Source: JBMDXB01 sp048594975 (GTDB taxonomy: Bacteria; Acidobacteriota; Vicinamibacteria; Vicinamibacterales; 2-12-FULL-66-21). From it: DNA of 64,000 nucleotides. Below the pieces are notes generated by a model, which saw only the letters and a list, made by a program, of their open reading frames with translations, was not told where the DNA came from and did not search any database. Made by a program: the position numbers and the translations under genes. This document shows positions 33,947 through 43,554 of this stretch, piece by piece; the first letter of the stretch is position 1, and each line of letters opens with the position of its first letter. The DNA lies in NCBI GenBank assembly GCA_048594975.1, contig JBMDXQ010000018.1, positions 1 to 64,000 of the forward strand. Reading direction: 5' to 3'.

Positions 33947-35320
33947 TCAGACCGCCTCGGCGAGCGTCCCGTTGCCGCGCTTCTGGGGCGTGTACCGGTC
34001 CATGAACGAGGTGCTGAGGCGCCCGGCAATGAAGTCGGCATCGTTGATCAGCCGGAGGTGCATGGGGATCGTCGTCTGGATACCCTCGATGACGGTCATC
34101 TCGAGGGTCCGGCGCATGCGTGCGATGGCCTCCTGCCGATCCCGGCCGTGCACGATGATCTTCGCGACGAGCGAGTCGTAGTACGGCGGGACCGTGCATT
34201 CCGCGTGCGCAAACGTGTCGACGCGCACGCCCGGGCCGCCGGGCACGCTGAAGGCGCGAATCACGCCCGGCGAGGGCGCGAACGTGTCCGGGTCCTCGGC
34301 GTTGATCCGGCACTCGATCGCGTGCCCGTTGAAGGTGACGTCGCCCTGCTTGAACGACAGCCGCTCCCCCGCCGCGATCCGGATTTGCTCCTTGACGATG
34401 TCAATGCCGGTAATGAACTCCGTGACCGGGTGCTCCACCTGGATGCGGGTGTTCACCTCCAGGAAGTAGAAATTCGCCCTCTCGTCCATCAGGAACTCGA
34501 AGGTGCCGGCGTTGGTGTACTGCACGGCGCGGGCGGCGTCGACGACGGTGCTCCCGAGCTTGCGGCGCATCTTCTCGGTCACCGCCACCGACGGCCCTTC
34601 CTCGATCAGCTTCTGGTGGCGCCGCTGAATCGAGCACTCGCGCTCGCCGAGGTGCACGACGGCCCCGTGGTGATCGCCGAGGATCTGGAACTCGATGTGG
34701 CGCGGGCTCTCGACGTACTTCTCGAGATAGACGTCGCCGACCCCGAACGCCGCTTCCGCCTCGCGCTGCGCCATCCGCAGCGCCTTGCCCAGCTCCTGCG
34801 GCGAGCGAATGACGCGCATGCCCCGTCCGCCGCCGCCGGCCACCGCCTTGATGATGACCGGGTATCCGAGGTCGCGGGCGATCTTCTGCGCCTGCTCCTC
34901 GCCGTCGACCGGGCCGTCGCTGCCCGGCAGGATCGGCACCCCCGCCTTCTTCATCGCGCGGCGCGCCCGCGCCTTGTCGCCGAGCAGCCGGATGACGTTC
35001 GGGGCGGGCCCGATGAACTTGATGTGGCACGCCTCGCACACCTCGGCGAGGTAGGCGCTCTCGGCGAGGAAGCCGTAGCCGGGATGGATCGCGTCAGCGC
35101 CGGTGATCTCGGCGGCGCTCAGCACCGCGGGCACGCTCAGGTAGCTGTCGGCGCTCCGCGCCGGCCCGATGCACACGTCCTCGTCGGCGAAGCGCACGTG
35201 CAGCGAGTTCTCGTCCGCCTCCGAGTAGACAGCGACCGTCCGGATGCCCAGCTCACGGCAGGCGCAGATCACGCGCAGGGCTATCTCGCCGCGGTTGGCA
35301 ATGAGGATCTTCTTGAACAT
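33947..35320 (-). CDS. accC: acetyl-CoA carboxylase, biotin carboxylase subunit
   Basis: ATP-dependent carboxylation of biotin on AccB, the first half of malonyl-CoA synthesis. It has 457 residues. FKKILIANRGEIALRVICAC, HPGYGFLAE, the ATP-grasp glycine loop GGGGRGMRV, and EVNTRIQVEHPVTE are clear. It follows accB on the same strand, but 156 nt of repeat-rich DNA separates the two, unlike the usual tight pair. No ribosome site precedes the ATG. Confidence 0.97.
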   Translation of the reverse strand: MFKKILIANRGEIALRVICACRELGIRTVAVYSEADENSLHVRFADEDVCIGPARSADSYLSVPAVLSAAEITGADAIHPGYGFLAESAYLAEVCEACHIKFIGPAPNVIRLLGDKARARRAMKKAGVPILPGSDGPVDGEEQAQKIARDLGYPVIIKAVAGGGGRGMRVIRSPQELGKALRMAQREAEAAFGVGDVYLEKYVESPRHIEFQILGDHHGAVVHLGERECSIQRRHQKLIEEGPSVAVTEKMRRKLGSTVVDAARAVQYTNAGTFEFLMDERANFYFLEVNTRIQVEHPVTEFITGIDIVKEQIRIAAGERLSFKQGDVTFNGHAIECRINAEDPDTFAPSPGVIRAFSVPGGPGVRVDTFAHAECTVPPYYDSLVAKIIVHGRDRQEAIARMRRTLEMTVIEGIQTTIPMHLRLINDADFIAGRLSTSFMDRYTPQKRGNGTLAEAV

Positions 35321-35476
35321 ATGTCATTGCTGATCGTGGGTTGCGGAGTGTGAAGAGGATTGTGGTTTGCTGATCGGCGATCGACGGCCGCAGTCCGGCC
35401 GCGTCCTCACTGCGCCGCCTTAATCCACAATCGTCAATCCACACTCCCTGCATCCTTAACCCGCAATCTACAGTGG
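35321..35476. repeat. mirrored short-unit repeat (aatccacaatc family)
   Basis: The left half has ggattgtgg, gctgatcg and gcggagtgtg. The right half has inverted partners aatccacaatcg, tcaatccacactcc and cccgcaatc. The 14-mer tcaatccacactcc also occurs at 49642-49734. It lies between accB and accC. Confidence 0.65.
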
Positions 35477-35959
<483 letters not shown>

Positions 35960-35987
35960 TCGGCCTCCGGAACGAGCCGCCCGCCTC

Positions 35988-37121
35988 CTATAGTTCTATC
36001 GGCACGTCGGTCAGGATCTCCGCGCCCCGCTCGACCACCAGTACGTCGTCTTCGATGCGGACGCCACCGACGCCCGGCACATAGGCGCCTGGTTCGATAG
36101 TGAACACCATGCCCGCTTCCAGGATCGCATCCGGATGGCCACTGCCTGGTCTCGTCAGCCGGGGCTCCTCGTGAACCTCGAGGCCGAGGCCGTGTCCCGT
36201 TCCGTGGACGAAGGCCTCCCCCAGTCCGCAGCGGTCGAGGGCCCGGCGAGCCGCGGCATCGACCTCGCTCGCTCTCACGCCCGGCCGGACCGCCCCCACG
36301 GCCGCCGCGTGCGCCTCGAGAACCGCGGCGAACATGCGGCGAAGCGGCTCCGGGCTCGCGCCCGCGTGCAGCGTGCGGGTAAGATCCACGCAGTATCCGT
36401 CGTAGACCCCTCCGAAGTCCAGCACCACCGGCTCGTTCGGTCCCACCAACCGGCCGCTCGGGCGCGCGTGCGGGAGCGCGCTGTTCGGCCCCGACGCCAC
36501 GATGGTCTCGAAGGCCGCGCGCTCGAAGCCGGCGCAGCGGACGGCGAAGTCGACGTGGGCCGCGATCTCCTGCTCGGACCGGCCGGGTGTGACGAGGCGA
36601 CCGACTTCGCGCGCAACGGCCGACAGCCGGCGGGCCGCCTCGCGCAGCGTGGCGATCTCGCCGGCATCTTTCACCATGCGGATGCGTTCGACGAGCCCCT
36701 CGGTGCCGACCAGGGAGGAGGCTGCCACGAGCGCGCCTTCGGTCGGCGACCCGACCGCCGCGAGCTCCGCCGAGATCAGCGAGTACCGGGCCACCGGCAG
36801 GACTGCCGCCTCCACGCCGGTGCGCCGGCAGCCGAACTCTCTCAGCACGCCGGCAACCGCGCGGTCCACGTTGCCGCGAACGACCGTAATGTCGAAGCCT
36901 GACCCGCCTCGGGCAGCCTGCTCCTCGGCCGCCGCGGTATAGCGCGCGTCGACGAACAACCTGGCGTGCGCAGCGGTGAGCACGAGGGTGCCCGCGCTTC
37001 CGGCAAACCCCGTCAGGTACCTGACATTCGGGAGGTGCGATACGACGAGCGCATCCAGGCGCCCGCGGGTAACGTGCTGCCGCACGCGCGCAAGGCGCTC
37101 ACGGAAGTCGCAGGCGGACAT
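35988..37121 (-). CDS. Xaa-Pro aminopeptidase (M24B)
   Basis: A metallopeptidase cleaving N-terminal residues before proline. It has 377 residues. An N-terminal creatinase-like domain (about 8-140; NVRYLTGFAGS) precedes the pita-bread domain. Metal ligands are two Asp in LDFGGVYDGYCVDLTRT, His in GTGHGLGLEVHE, and Glu in FTIEPG and VRIEDD. It stands just upstream of accB on the same strand (28 nt), so the operon is probably pepP-accB-accC. Confidence 0.92.
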   Translation of the reverse strand: MSACDFRERLARVRQHVTRGRLDALVVSHLPNVRYLTGFAGSAGTLVLTAAHARLFVDARYTAAAEEQAARGGSGFDITVVRGNVDRAVAGVLREFGCRRTGVEAAVLPVARYSLISAELAAVGSPTEGALVAASSLVGTEGLVERIRMVKDAGEIATLREAARRLSAVAREVGRLVTPGRSEQEIAAHVDFAVRCAGFERAAFETIVASGPNSALPHARPSGRLVGPNEPVVLDFGGVYDGYCVDLTRTLHAGASPEPLRRMFAAVLEAHAAAVGAVRPGVRASEVDAAARRALDRCGLGEAFVHGTGHGLGLEVHEEPRLTRPGSGHPDAILEAGMVFTIEPGAYVPGVGGVRIEDDVLVVERGAEILTDVPIEL

Positions 37122-37136
37122 CGGGGCCGAAGTCGA

Positions 37137-38228
37137 TCAGAAGACGTGCAGGTCGCCGGCTCCGGCGCGGGCCTTCTCGATGGCCAGCAGGAGTGCCTCC
37201 AGCCGAACCAGGACCGGGTTCTCGGGTGGGGCGGCCGACTCCGGGACGGCGGACGCAAGCGACGTATCCGTGGAAGACCCAGAGGGCAGTGCCGGTTCCG
37301 CCGCCCGCGGCTGCTGCGCCGCGGGCCCCTGCAGTGTCTCCCAAGGCAGCGCGCCGGCCGCGTCCCAGTCGCCGTCGAGCAATGCGAATTCGCCGGCCGG
37401 CACCGGAGACATCGGTGCATCCGGCGCTTTCGCGACACCTGGCGCCGCGAGCCCGATCGGCCGCGGAAGCGCCGGGGTGTCATCACTGGACCCAGGGAGG
37501 GCCTCGGACGTCCTCGCGGGCCGCACCGGGAGCGCGCCGGCCGGGGACACCCTGGGCGCCTCGACTGGCCTGGTGAGCTCCGGCGTCACACCGGCGTCCG
37601 GCAGCCTCGTCGCTCCGACGGGCGCGGAGGCCTGGGTGCGTTTGGAGATTTCCACCTTCGCGGGTTCGGCAGGCCCGGCGATCTCGGCCCGCACCATGTC
37701 CGCCGGCCCGGCGGCCTGCGGTGGCTGCTCCGCTCCCGGCTGCCCGATGATTCTGGCGAGCCTGCTGACGTGAGGCCCCGCGACCGGGGGCGCGCTCGTC
37801 GCCGGCAGCGCCGGCGGCTGCGCCGGAGCGCCGGACGGCTGCGCAGGCTGCTGCAGCGGCGCGAGCGCCGTTGCCATCTCCGCGATCGCGCTCGACGACA
37901 GGTCGCCGCCCTCCGATTTCTGTCCCTGGCGATCGTGGATCTCCGCCAGGCCGCGGATCGCGGCGAGGTTCTCCGGGGCAACCTTCAGGACGTGCTCGAG
38001 CTCGTGCCTGGCCTCGTCATAGCGGCCGATCTCGAGCAGCGCGCGCCCGAGGGTCACGTGCGCGGAGATGTACGAGGGATGGCGCGCCAGCCCCGTGCGG
38101 CACACGTTGATCGCCTCGTCGAAACGGCCGCTGCGCCGGTACTCCTCGGCGAGCGCGGCGAAGGCGATCGACGCCGGGTCCGACTGGACCCGGCGTTTGA
38201 GCTCTTCGATGCGCGGGCTGTCCGCCAT
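37137..38228 (-). CDS. TPR protein with long Pro/Ala tail
   Basis: A 363-residue protein. TPR units occupy about 8-110 (AFAALAEEYRRSGRFDEAI, then a second repeat). They are followed by about 200 residues of low-complexity Ala/Pro and a C-terminal helix (VLVRLEALLLAIEKA). It has no signal peptide, so it is probably cytoplasmic and binds a partner. It is the last gene of the pilus-linked operon, 16 nt after the PKD lipoprotein gene. ATG at 38261 is an alternative start. Confidence 0.7.
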   Translation of the reverse strand: MADSPRIEELKRRVQSDPASIAFAALAEEYRRSGRFDEAINVCRTGLARHPSYISAHVTLGRALLEIGRYDEARHELEHVLKVAPENLAAIRGLAEIHDRQGQKSEGGDLSSSAIAEMATALAPLQQPAQPSGAPAQPPALPATSAPPVAGPHVSRLARIIGQPGAEQPPQAAGPADMVRAEIAGPAEPAKVEISKRTQASAPVGATRLPDAGVTPELTRPVEAPRVSPAGALPVRPARTSEALPGSSDDTPALPRPIGLAAPGVAKAPDAPMSPVPAGEFALLDGDWDAAGALPWETLQGPAAQQPRAAEPALPSGSSTDTSLASAVPESAAPPENPVLVRLEALLLAIEKARAGAGDLHVF

Positions 38229-38244
38229 GGGTTGCGTGTTCTGT

Positions 38245-39252
38245 CTACCGTCCGCCGCCACCCTGGGCTGCGACGGGAACGGTCTGACTCGTCGTGGCCG
38301 TCTGGCCGGTATTGTCCCTCACGGTCAGGACCACGGTGTAGGTCCTCGCTTGATTGTACGTGTGGTTCGGCGTCTGCCCCGAACCGTCGCCGCCGTCGCC
38401 GAAGTCCCATTCATAGTCGACGATGGTTCGACCCGAGGGAACCGTCGACGGGGCGGCATTGAAGTATACGGCCTGGCCGACCTCCGGGTTGGTCGGCGAG
38501 AACGTGAACGCGGCTGACGGCTTCGTGCCCTCCGCGACCGTCAGCGTGCTGGTCGTCGAGGCGCTCCGGCCGAACTCGTCCCGGATTGTCAGCGTCACGA
38601 AGTAGCTGCCGGGATCCTCGAACGAGGTGGTCGCGGTAATGCCCGACGCGGTGCGGCCGTTGCCGAAGTTCCACGTGTAGCTCGTGATCACCGCGTTGGC
38701 CGTGCTCCGGCTGCCGTCGAAGAACACGGTCGTGTCCTCGACCGGCGCCTGCGGCGAGAACGTGAACATCGGCGTGAGCCCGGCCGGCGGCAGGACGACG
38801 CCCTGGGGCACCAGGCGCAGGCGCACGGTCCGGGCGACGGTGCTGTTGAAATCACTGCCGATCGGTGTCACGACGATGTCGACGAGTTGCTCGGTTGCGC
38901 TCAGGCTGGTGGGCGGCGCGGTGTACGTGATTCTCGCCTGCCCATCCGCGCCGGTCACGGCGGTCCGTGAGGAGAGCGTTCCGAAATCCACGAGCAAGCC
39001 GTTCACGCCCGTGTCGACGCGAAGACGCTCGTCACGCAGCGGTTGGCCGTTGGCGTCGCGAACGGTAATGATGATCGACGACTGCGAGACGCCGTCCTGG
39101 GTGAGGACGTCGGGCTCGACGCGGACCGAAATCGACTTCCCGAACTCGGACGGGCCGGTCAGGTCCGGCGCCTCCTGCTTCTCCATGGTGCAGGCCGTCA
39201 GTACGGCCGCTGCCAGCGCAACCGCCGCCAGTATGAGATGTGCTCGTCGCAT
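38245..39252 (-). CDS. lipoprotein with Ig-like and PKD domains
   Basis: A 335-residue protein. Signal peptide with lipobox LTAC (Cys about 21). A bacterial Ig-like/invasin-type domain spans about 42-150 (TVRDANGQPLRDE...GQARITYTAP). Two PKD domains follow (about 160-245 and 248-330), with YTWNFGNG and YEWDFGDGGDG. PKD folds bind carbohydrate or protein on the cell surface. Placed right after pilQ and another lipoprotein, it may be a pilus-associated or outer-membrane surface protein; this is inferred from position. Confidence 0.8.
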   Translation of the reverse strand: MRRAHLILAAVALAAAVLTACTMEKQEAPDLTGPSEFGKSISVRVEPDVLTQDGVSQSSIIITVRDANGQPLRDERLRVDTGVNGLLVDFGTLSSRTAVTGADGQARITYTAPPTSLSATEQLVDIVVTPIGSDFNSTVARTVRLRLVPQGVVLPPAGLTPMFTFSPQAPVEDTTVFFDGSRSTANAVITSYTWNFGNGRTASGITATTSFEDPGSYFVTLTIRDEFGRSASTTSTLTVAEGTKPSAAFTFSPTNPEVGQAVYFNAAPSTVPSGRTIVDYEWDFGDGGDGSGQTPNHTYNQARTYTVVLTVRDNTGQTATTSQTVPVAAQGGGGR

Positions 39253-39294
39253 ATGTCCCCGCCGATCGTGTCGGCGTCCTGCTGTCTCGGCCCG

Positions 39295-39921
39295 TTACTC
39301 CGGGTCCCCGAAGTTCCCGAACTGCACCAGGATGGTCGCCGCCGCGCTGACCTCGCGGCCGGTCTGGTCGCGCCCGTAGAAGGTGACTTCCGCGATCGTG
39401 GCGATGATCACCGCGTTATTCACCAGCCCTGACAGCGGCGGCTCCTGCTTGGCGATGTGGCGGACGATCTCGAACGTGCCCGACGCCTCGCCCGTTCCGA
39501 CGGTGAAGGTCATGGCGCCGTCGAACGGGTACGGGACGTCCACCCCGGGGGTGTTCCGGCCGTCCGCGCGGGTGTAGCGGACGCGGTAACGCGTGACGGT
39601 GATGAAGTTGTTGGGCGACGGCACGGTCGGCGAGCCCGGCGCACCCGGGTCCTTCAGGCCGAGCGTGAAGGTCACGCGGCCGTTGTCCGCGAACACCGTC
39701 GGGACCTTCACGTCGTCCTGCTCGACCATGGTCAGCACGTCCGAGAACAGCGTGCCGCCGAACTCGTCGGGCTCGGCACCCGAGGCGGCGGCCAGCTCGT
39801 TGACGATCAGATACGAGGAGGCCTGTCCCTGGCGTGTCAGGTCGCCAGTACACGAGGCCGTGCCGAAGGCCACGGCGAGGACCGCGGAACACGCGGTGAT
39901 GGTCCACACGACTTTGGTCAT
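39295..39921 (-). CDS. putative lipoprotein downstream of pilQ
   Basis: A 208-residue protein. N-terminal hydrophobic segment and lipobox (GTASC, Cys about 24). The mature part is beta-rich with no recognised fold; NNFITVTRYRVRYTRADGRN and TILVQFGNFGDPE are notable. The start at ATG 39921 is 5 nt from the pilQ stop. A longer frame upstream would overlap pilQ and is rejected. Probably an accessory of the pilus operon; function unknown. Confidence 0.7.
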   Translation of the reverse strand: MTKVVWTITACSAVLAVAFGTASCTGDLTRQGQASSYLIVNELAAASGAEPDEFGGTLFSDVLTMVEQDDVKVPTVFADNGRVTFTLGLKDPGAPGSPTVPSPNNFITVTRYRVRYTRADGRNTPGVDVPYPFDGAMTFTVGTGEASGTFEIVRHIAKQEPPLSGLVNNAVIIATIAEVTFYGRDQTGREVSAAATILVQFGNFGDPE

Positions 39922-39926
39922 AACCC

Positions 39927-42398
39927 TCAACCCCTGATGATCCGCGGCGTCAGGAAGATCAGCAGTTCGCGGCTCTCGTCGGAGATCGCCTCGCGCCGGA
40001 ACAGGTACCCGAGCAGCGGGATGCGGTGCAGCAGCGGCGTGCGGTCGCTGGCCGACTGCTCCCGGCTGACGAAGATGCCGCCGATGACCGTCGTAGCACC
40101 GTCGTCGACCTGCACCCGGGTCAGCGCGCGCTGCGTGTCGATCGGCGGGATGCCGTTGACCTCGCGGCTGAAATCGGGCGTCGCGTTGTGGATCTCGACC
40201 TGCATGATGACGGTGTTCGCCGCGGTGATCTGCGGCGTGACCAGCAGCTTCAGCGTCGCGTCCTTGAACGACACCGTCACGGTGTTGTTCGACACGGTCT
40301 GAATCGGGATCTCGATGCCCTGCGCGATCTCGGCGAGCACGTTGTTCTGGGTGGTGAGCCTCGGCGTGGACAGCACGCGTCCCTTGCCCGAGCGTTCGAG
40401 CGCCGTCAGCGCGATGTCGAGGTTGAACGCACCGTTGACCGCGCCGAGGGCCAAGCCGATCGCGGAGTTGGCCCCCGGGACGCGCAGGTCGACGGCCGTC
40501 CCCGTCTGGTCGACGGGATTGGCCCGCGGATCGGTGCCCTCCGCCCCCTGCTGGCCGGCTCGGCCACCGAGGGTGCCGCGGTTCGGGAACGTCAGGTTGG
40601 TCGTGTTCCCGATCTCCGGCGTCATCCGGCCGTTGAGGCCCCACTGGATCCCGATCGCCCGGGCGAAGTCGCGCGTCGTCTGCACGATCCGCGCTTCGAC
40701 TTCGACCTGCGGCTCGGGGCGATCGAGCGTCGCAATCAGGTCTGCCGTCGTCTGCAGCCGCTCCTGCAGGTCCGTGATGATGAGCGTGTTCGTCCGCGTG
40801 TCCACCTGGATCTGTCCGCGGCGGGACAGCGTCGACTTCACGAGGAGCGGCGAGAGCGCGTCCGCCTTCGCGTAACTCAGCGAGAACGTGCGGACGAGCA
40901 GCGACCCGGCGTCAGCCTGGGCAGTCGCGAGGGCCTGGCGCTGCTTCTGCTCGTCCTCGAGGATCTTGAGCGGCGCGACGCGGATCACGGTCCCGTCGAC
41001 CTCGTAGCCAAGCTGGTTCGCGCGCAGCACGATCTCCATCGCCTGGTCCCACGGGATCTCCTTGAGCAGGAAATCCTGAGGCGTGGAGGGAACGGCCGGG
41101 TCGATGAGGATGTTCAGCCCGGAGTGGTCGGCGAACACCCGCAGCACCGTGCGCAGGTCGGCGCCGGAGAAGTCCAGCGTGATCGGCGTCCCCACGTATT
41201 TCTTCTGCGTGTCGGGACCGATCTGGTGCGCCGTCGGGGTCGTCGACGCTTTGCGCGGCTCCGCCGCGGCAGCGGTCGCCGCGGCCGGCGCAGGCGCCGG
41301 ACCGGGGGCTTGCGGACCGATCGCCGCCGCGGGCGGTCCGGCCTGCCTCGGCGGCGGCACCTGGCCGATGGCCTTCAGCGCCGCGAGCGGATCGACGCCA
41401 ACGGGTTCGGATTTCGGCGCCAGCGCGGCGCCGTTGGCCAGCGCCTGCTGCAGCGGAATGACGTCCGGGGTGACCTCCGCCGACGCGTCGGGTTGCCCGA
41501 CTTTCACCGTTCCCGGGGACGGCGCGCCGTCGAACACCACCGCCAGTTCGGGATCCGAGCGTTCGAGGTGGTAGGTCGCGCCGTCGGCGATTTCCATGAC
41601 CACACGGGTCACGAGCGGTGTGCTGCTGTGCAGGGCGACGCGCACGCGCTTCACCAGCGGACTGTCGACGGCAGTCTGCGCGGGGGCTTTCGGCGAGACG
41701 CCGGCAAAATCGAAGACGAGTCGCCGCGGCTGCTCCTGCGTCTCGGTCACGGAGGTCGGCACGAGCCGTCCGTTGCCGGTCAGCGTCACGACCGTCGTCC
41801 CGCCGACAACGTTGGAGCGGACGGCGCCGATGGCGGTTGCGACCCGCGGCGCGGCCGGCGCCCCGTCCGGCGCCGCGTCGGTGCGCTCTACCGGCGGCAG
41901 CATCGCGCTGGTCTGGCCGCGCTCGGGAGGCGCGACGAGCGGCTCCCGGGCGGCGGGTGCCGCCAGGGGCGACAGCTCGAGGCGGATGGTGTTGCGGACA
42001 CTGCGCACCTTCGACTCGGCCGGCCTGGCCAGTGCCACGCGCACGCGCGCCACTGCCGTACCGTCCACAGCCATGCCGTCCTCCATCGTCACCGCGGCGA
42101 CGTAGTCGCGGGACGCGACGCGATTGGCGGCGTTGCCCACGGCGGTCTCGCGCAGCTCGACGACGACGGTCATCGGATCCGGCCGGCTGACGACGTAGGC
42201 GACCGGGTGGCTGGCCTCGATCAGGACCGCGTGGCCCTGCGCCGACACGCCGAGCAGGCGCACCGGCGCCGGGCCGGCGGCGACGGCGATGGTCCCGGCG
42301 CACGCCAGCGCCGCGGCGGCCGCCCACAGCTGCCGGCGTGCCGCCTGCCTCTGCCAGTCGGCAACCCTCAATCGGCCATCGGCATTCATGTGGCTCAT
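39927..42398 (-). CDS. pilQ: type IV pilus secretin PilQ
   Basis: The outer-membrane channel for the pilus. It has 823 residues. After an Arg-rich N-terminus and a signal-like helix (about 23-42) come two AMIN-like peptidoglycan-binding domains (about 45-150 and 185-295) and a Pro/Ala linker. The secretin N0/N1 region (about 400-590; GADLRTVLRVFADHSGLN) and the secretin barrel (about 600-823; VLSTPRLTTQNN, TPLLHRIPLLGYLF) follow. Its ATG overlaps the pilP stop. Confidence 0.93.
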   Translation of the reverse strand: MSHMNADGRLRVADWQRQAARRQLWAAAAALACAGTIAVAAGPAPVRLLGVSAQGHAVLIEASHPVAYVVSRPDPMTVVVELRETAVGNAANRVASRDYVAAVTMEDGMAVDGTAVARVRVALARPAESKVRSVRNTIRLELSPLAAPAAREPLVAPPERGQTSAMLPPVERTDAAPDGAPAAPRVATAIGAVRSNVVGGTTVVTLTGNGRLVPTSVTETQEQPRRLVFDFAGVSPKAPAQTAVDSPLVKRVRVALHSSTPLVTRVVMEIADGATYHLERSDPELAVVFDGAPSPGTVKVGQPDASAEVTPDVIPLQQALANGAALAPKSEPVGVDPLAALKAIGQVPPPRQAGPPAAAIGPQAPGPAPAPAAATAAAAEPRKASTTPTAHQIGPDTQKKYVGTPITLDFSGADLRTVLRVFADHSGLNILIDPAVPSTPQDFLLKEIPWDQAMEIVLRANQLGYEVDGTVIRVAPLKILEDEQKQRQALATAQADAGSLLVRTFSLSYAKADALSPLLVKSTLSRRGQIQVDTRTNTLIITDLQERLQTTADLIATLDRPEPQVEVEARIVQTTRDFARAIGIQWGLNGRMTPEIGNTTNLTFPNRGTLGGRAGQQGAEGTDPRANPVDQTGTAVDLRVPGANSAIGLALGAVNGAFNLDIALTALERSGKGRVLSTPRLTTQNNVLAEIAQGIEIPIQTVSNNTVTVSFKDATLKLLVTPQITAANTVIMQVEIHNATPDFSREVNGIPPIDTQRALTRVQVDDGATTVIGGIFVSREQSASDRTPLLHRIPLLGYLFRREAISDESRELLIFLTPRIIRG

Positions 42399-42910
42399 TC
42401 CCTGCTCTCCCCGCCCGGCCTCACGGACTTGGGGACTTCCCGCTGCTTGATGAGCGACAGCGGATCGTTGACATCCTGCGAGAAGACGACCTGCCTCTCG
42501 GAGATCGACTTCACAGTGCCGTCCATCAGCCGCTCGCCGGAGCGGACGATGTACGTCTTGTTGTCAGGTCCGCGCAGCGTCGCGACGTAGCCGCGGCCGC
42601 CGCGGAGGATGCCCGTGACGCTGACTTCGTTGATCAGGAGCCCTGCCAGGCCGGCTGGCCGGTTCACCGTCGACCGCGCGTCGCTGCTTCGCCCGAGCAG
42701 GCTGAGGAACGGATCCCGCCGCCCCTCGGGCTTGTACGAGTAGCCGCCCGGCGACGCTGGCGGCTGCTGCGCCGCCGGCGGGGGAGGTGCCGGTTGAGCG
42801 CTCTGCGGGGCAGTCGGCGGCGCCGCGGGCGGCTGTTGCGCGCGCGCGAGCGCCGGCACGGCCAGGGCCGTGGCGAGCATCACGAGCGCGCGAAGGTTGA
42901 TGGTGGTCAT
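42395..42910 (-). CDS. pilP: pilus assembly lipoprotein-like PilP
   Basis: Links the PilNO inner-membrane complex to PilQ. It has 171 residues from ATG 42910. Signal peptide (about 5-22), Gln/Pro/Ala linker, then EGRRDPFLSLL, a typical PilP entry motif, and a small beta domain (GILRGGRGYVATL, YIVRSGERLMDG). It overlaps pilO and pilQ by 4 nt each. Confidence 0.87.
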   Translation of the reverse strand: MTTINLRALVMLATALAVPALARAQQPPAAPPTAPQSAQPAPPPPAAQQPPASPGGYSYKPEGRRDPFLSLLGRSSDARSTVNRPAGLAGLLINEVSVTGILRGGRGYVATLRGPDNKTYIVRSGERLMDGTVKSISERQVVFSQDVNDPLSLIKQREVPKSVRPGGESRE

Positions 42911-43527
42911 TTGGCCAGTGCCGGCGCAGCCCTCGGGGCCGGCTTGGCGGCCGGCGGGGGCGGCGGCGCCTCCTGGAACACGAAGGTGGTGGCGGTGCAC
43001 TCGGCAACGATCGTCGGGCCGTTCGGCTCCGCCTTCGCCTTGGCGTCGATCGCCATCTCGGTCACGTTGATGATTCTCGGAAACTTGCTGACGCGATCGA
43101 AGAACGCCCCGAGGTCGTGGTAGCGCCCCTCGACGACGATCTTGAACGGCAGCTCCTGGTAGAGCGGCTGCTGCTGCGGCGGCTGCGGCGTGAAGCGCTG
43201 GATCGAGAGGCTCGATTCGGTGGCCAGCCCCTGGACGCGGCGCAGGATGTCGGCCACGTCCTTCTGCTCCGGCAGGATCGCGCGCAGGCCGTGGAGGCGG
43301 CGCTCCAGCTCCGTCACCTGCGACTGGAACTCGGGGAGCTGCCGGGCCAGCTTCATACCGTTGGCAATCTCGGCGCGGAGCTTGTTCAGGCGCGCCCGAC
43401 GGGAATCGATGTCAGCCTGCGCGGCCGACACGTAGAACCACCAGAACCCGAATACCGCCAGCGCCGACACGACGACGAACGCGCCGATCTGCGCGTACCA
43501 CGGCAGCTTGTTCAGCGACAGCTCCAT
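42907..43527 (-). CDS. pilO: pilus assembly protein PilO
   Basis: Inner-membrane alignment protein. It has 206 residues. One helix (about 13-32), a periplasmic coiled coil (about 35-80), then a ferredoxin-like domain with RYHDLGAFFDRVSKFPRI. A Pro/Ala-rich C-terminus follows. Between pilN and pilP. Confidence 0.9.
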   Translation of the reverse strand: MELSLNKLPWYAQIGAFVVVSALAVFGFWWFYVSAAQADIDSRRARLNKLRAEIANGMKLARQLPEFQSQVTELERRLHGLRAILPEQKDVADILRRVQGLATESSLSIQRFTPQPPQQQPLYQELPFKIVVEGRYHDLGAFFDRVSKFPRIINVTEMAIDAKAKAEPNGPTIVAECTATTFVFQEAPPPPPAAKPAPRAAPALAK

Positions 43528-43554
43528 GATGCCCTGCTGCTCTGCGCGTCGCGG

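Noticed and set aside
39295..40644. 449-residue reading of the lipoprotein frame
   Set aside because: The upstream part overlaps pilQ in another frame; the signal peptide and lipobox begin at ATG 39921.
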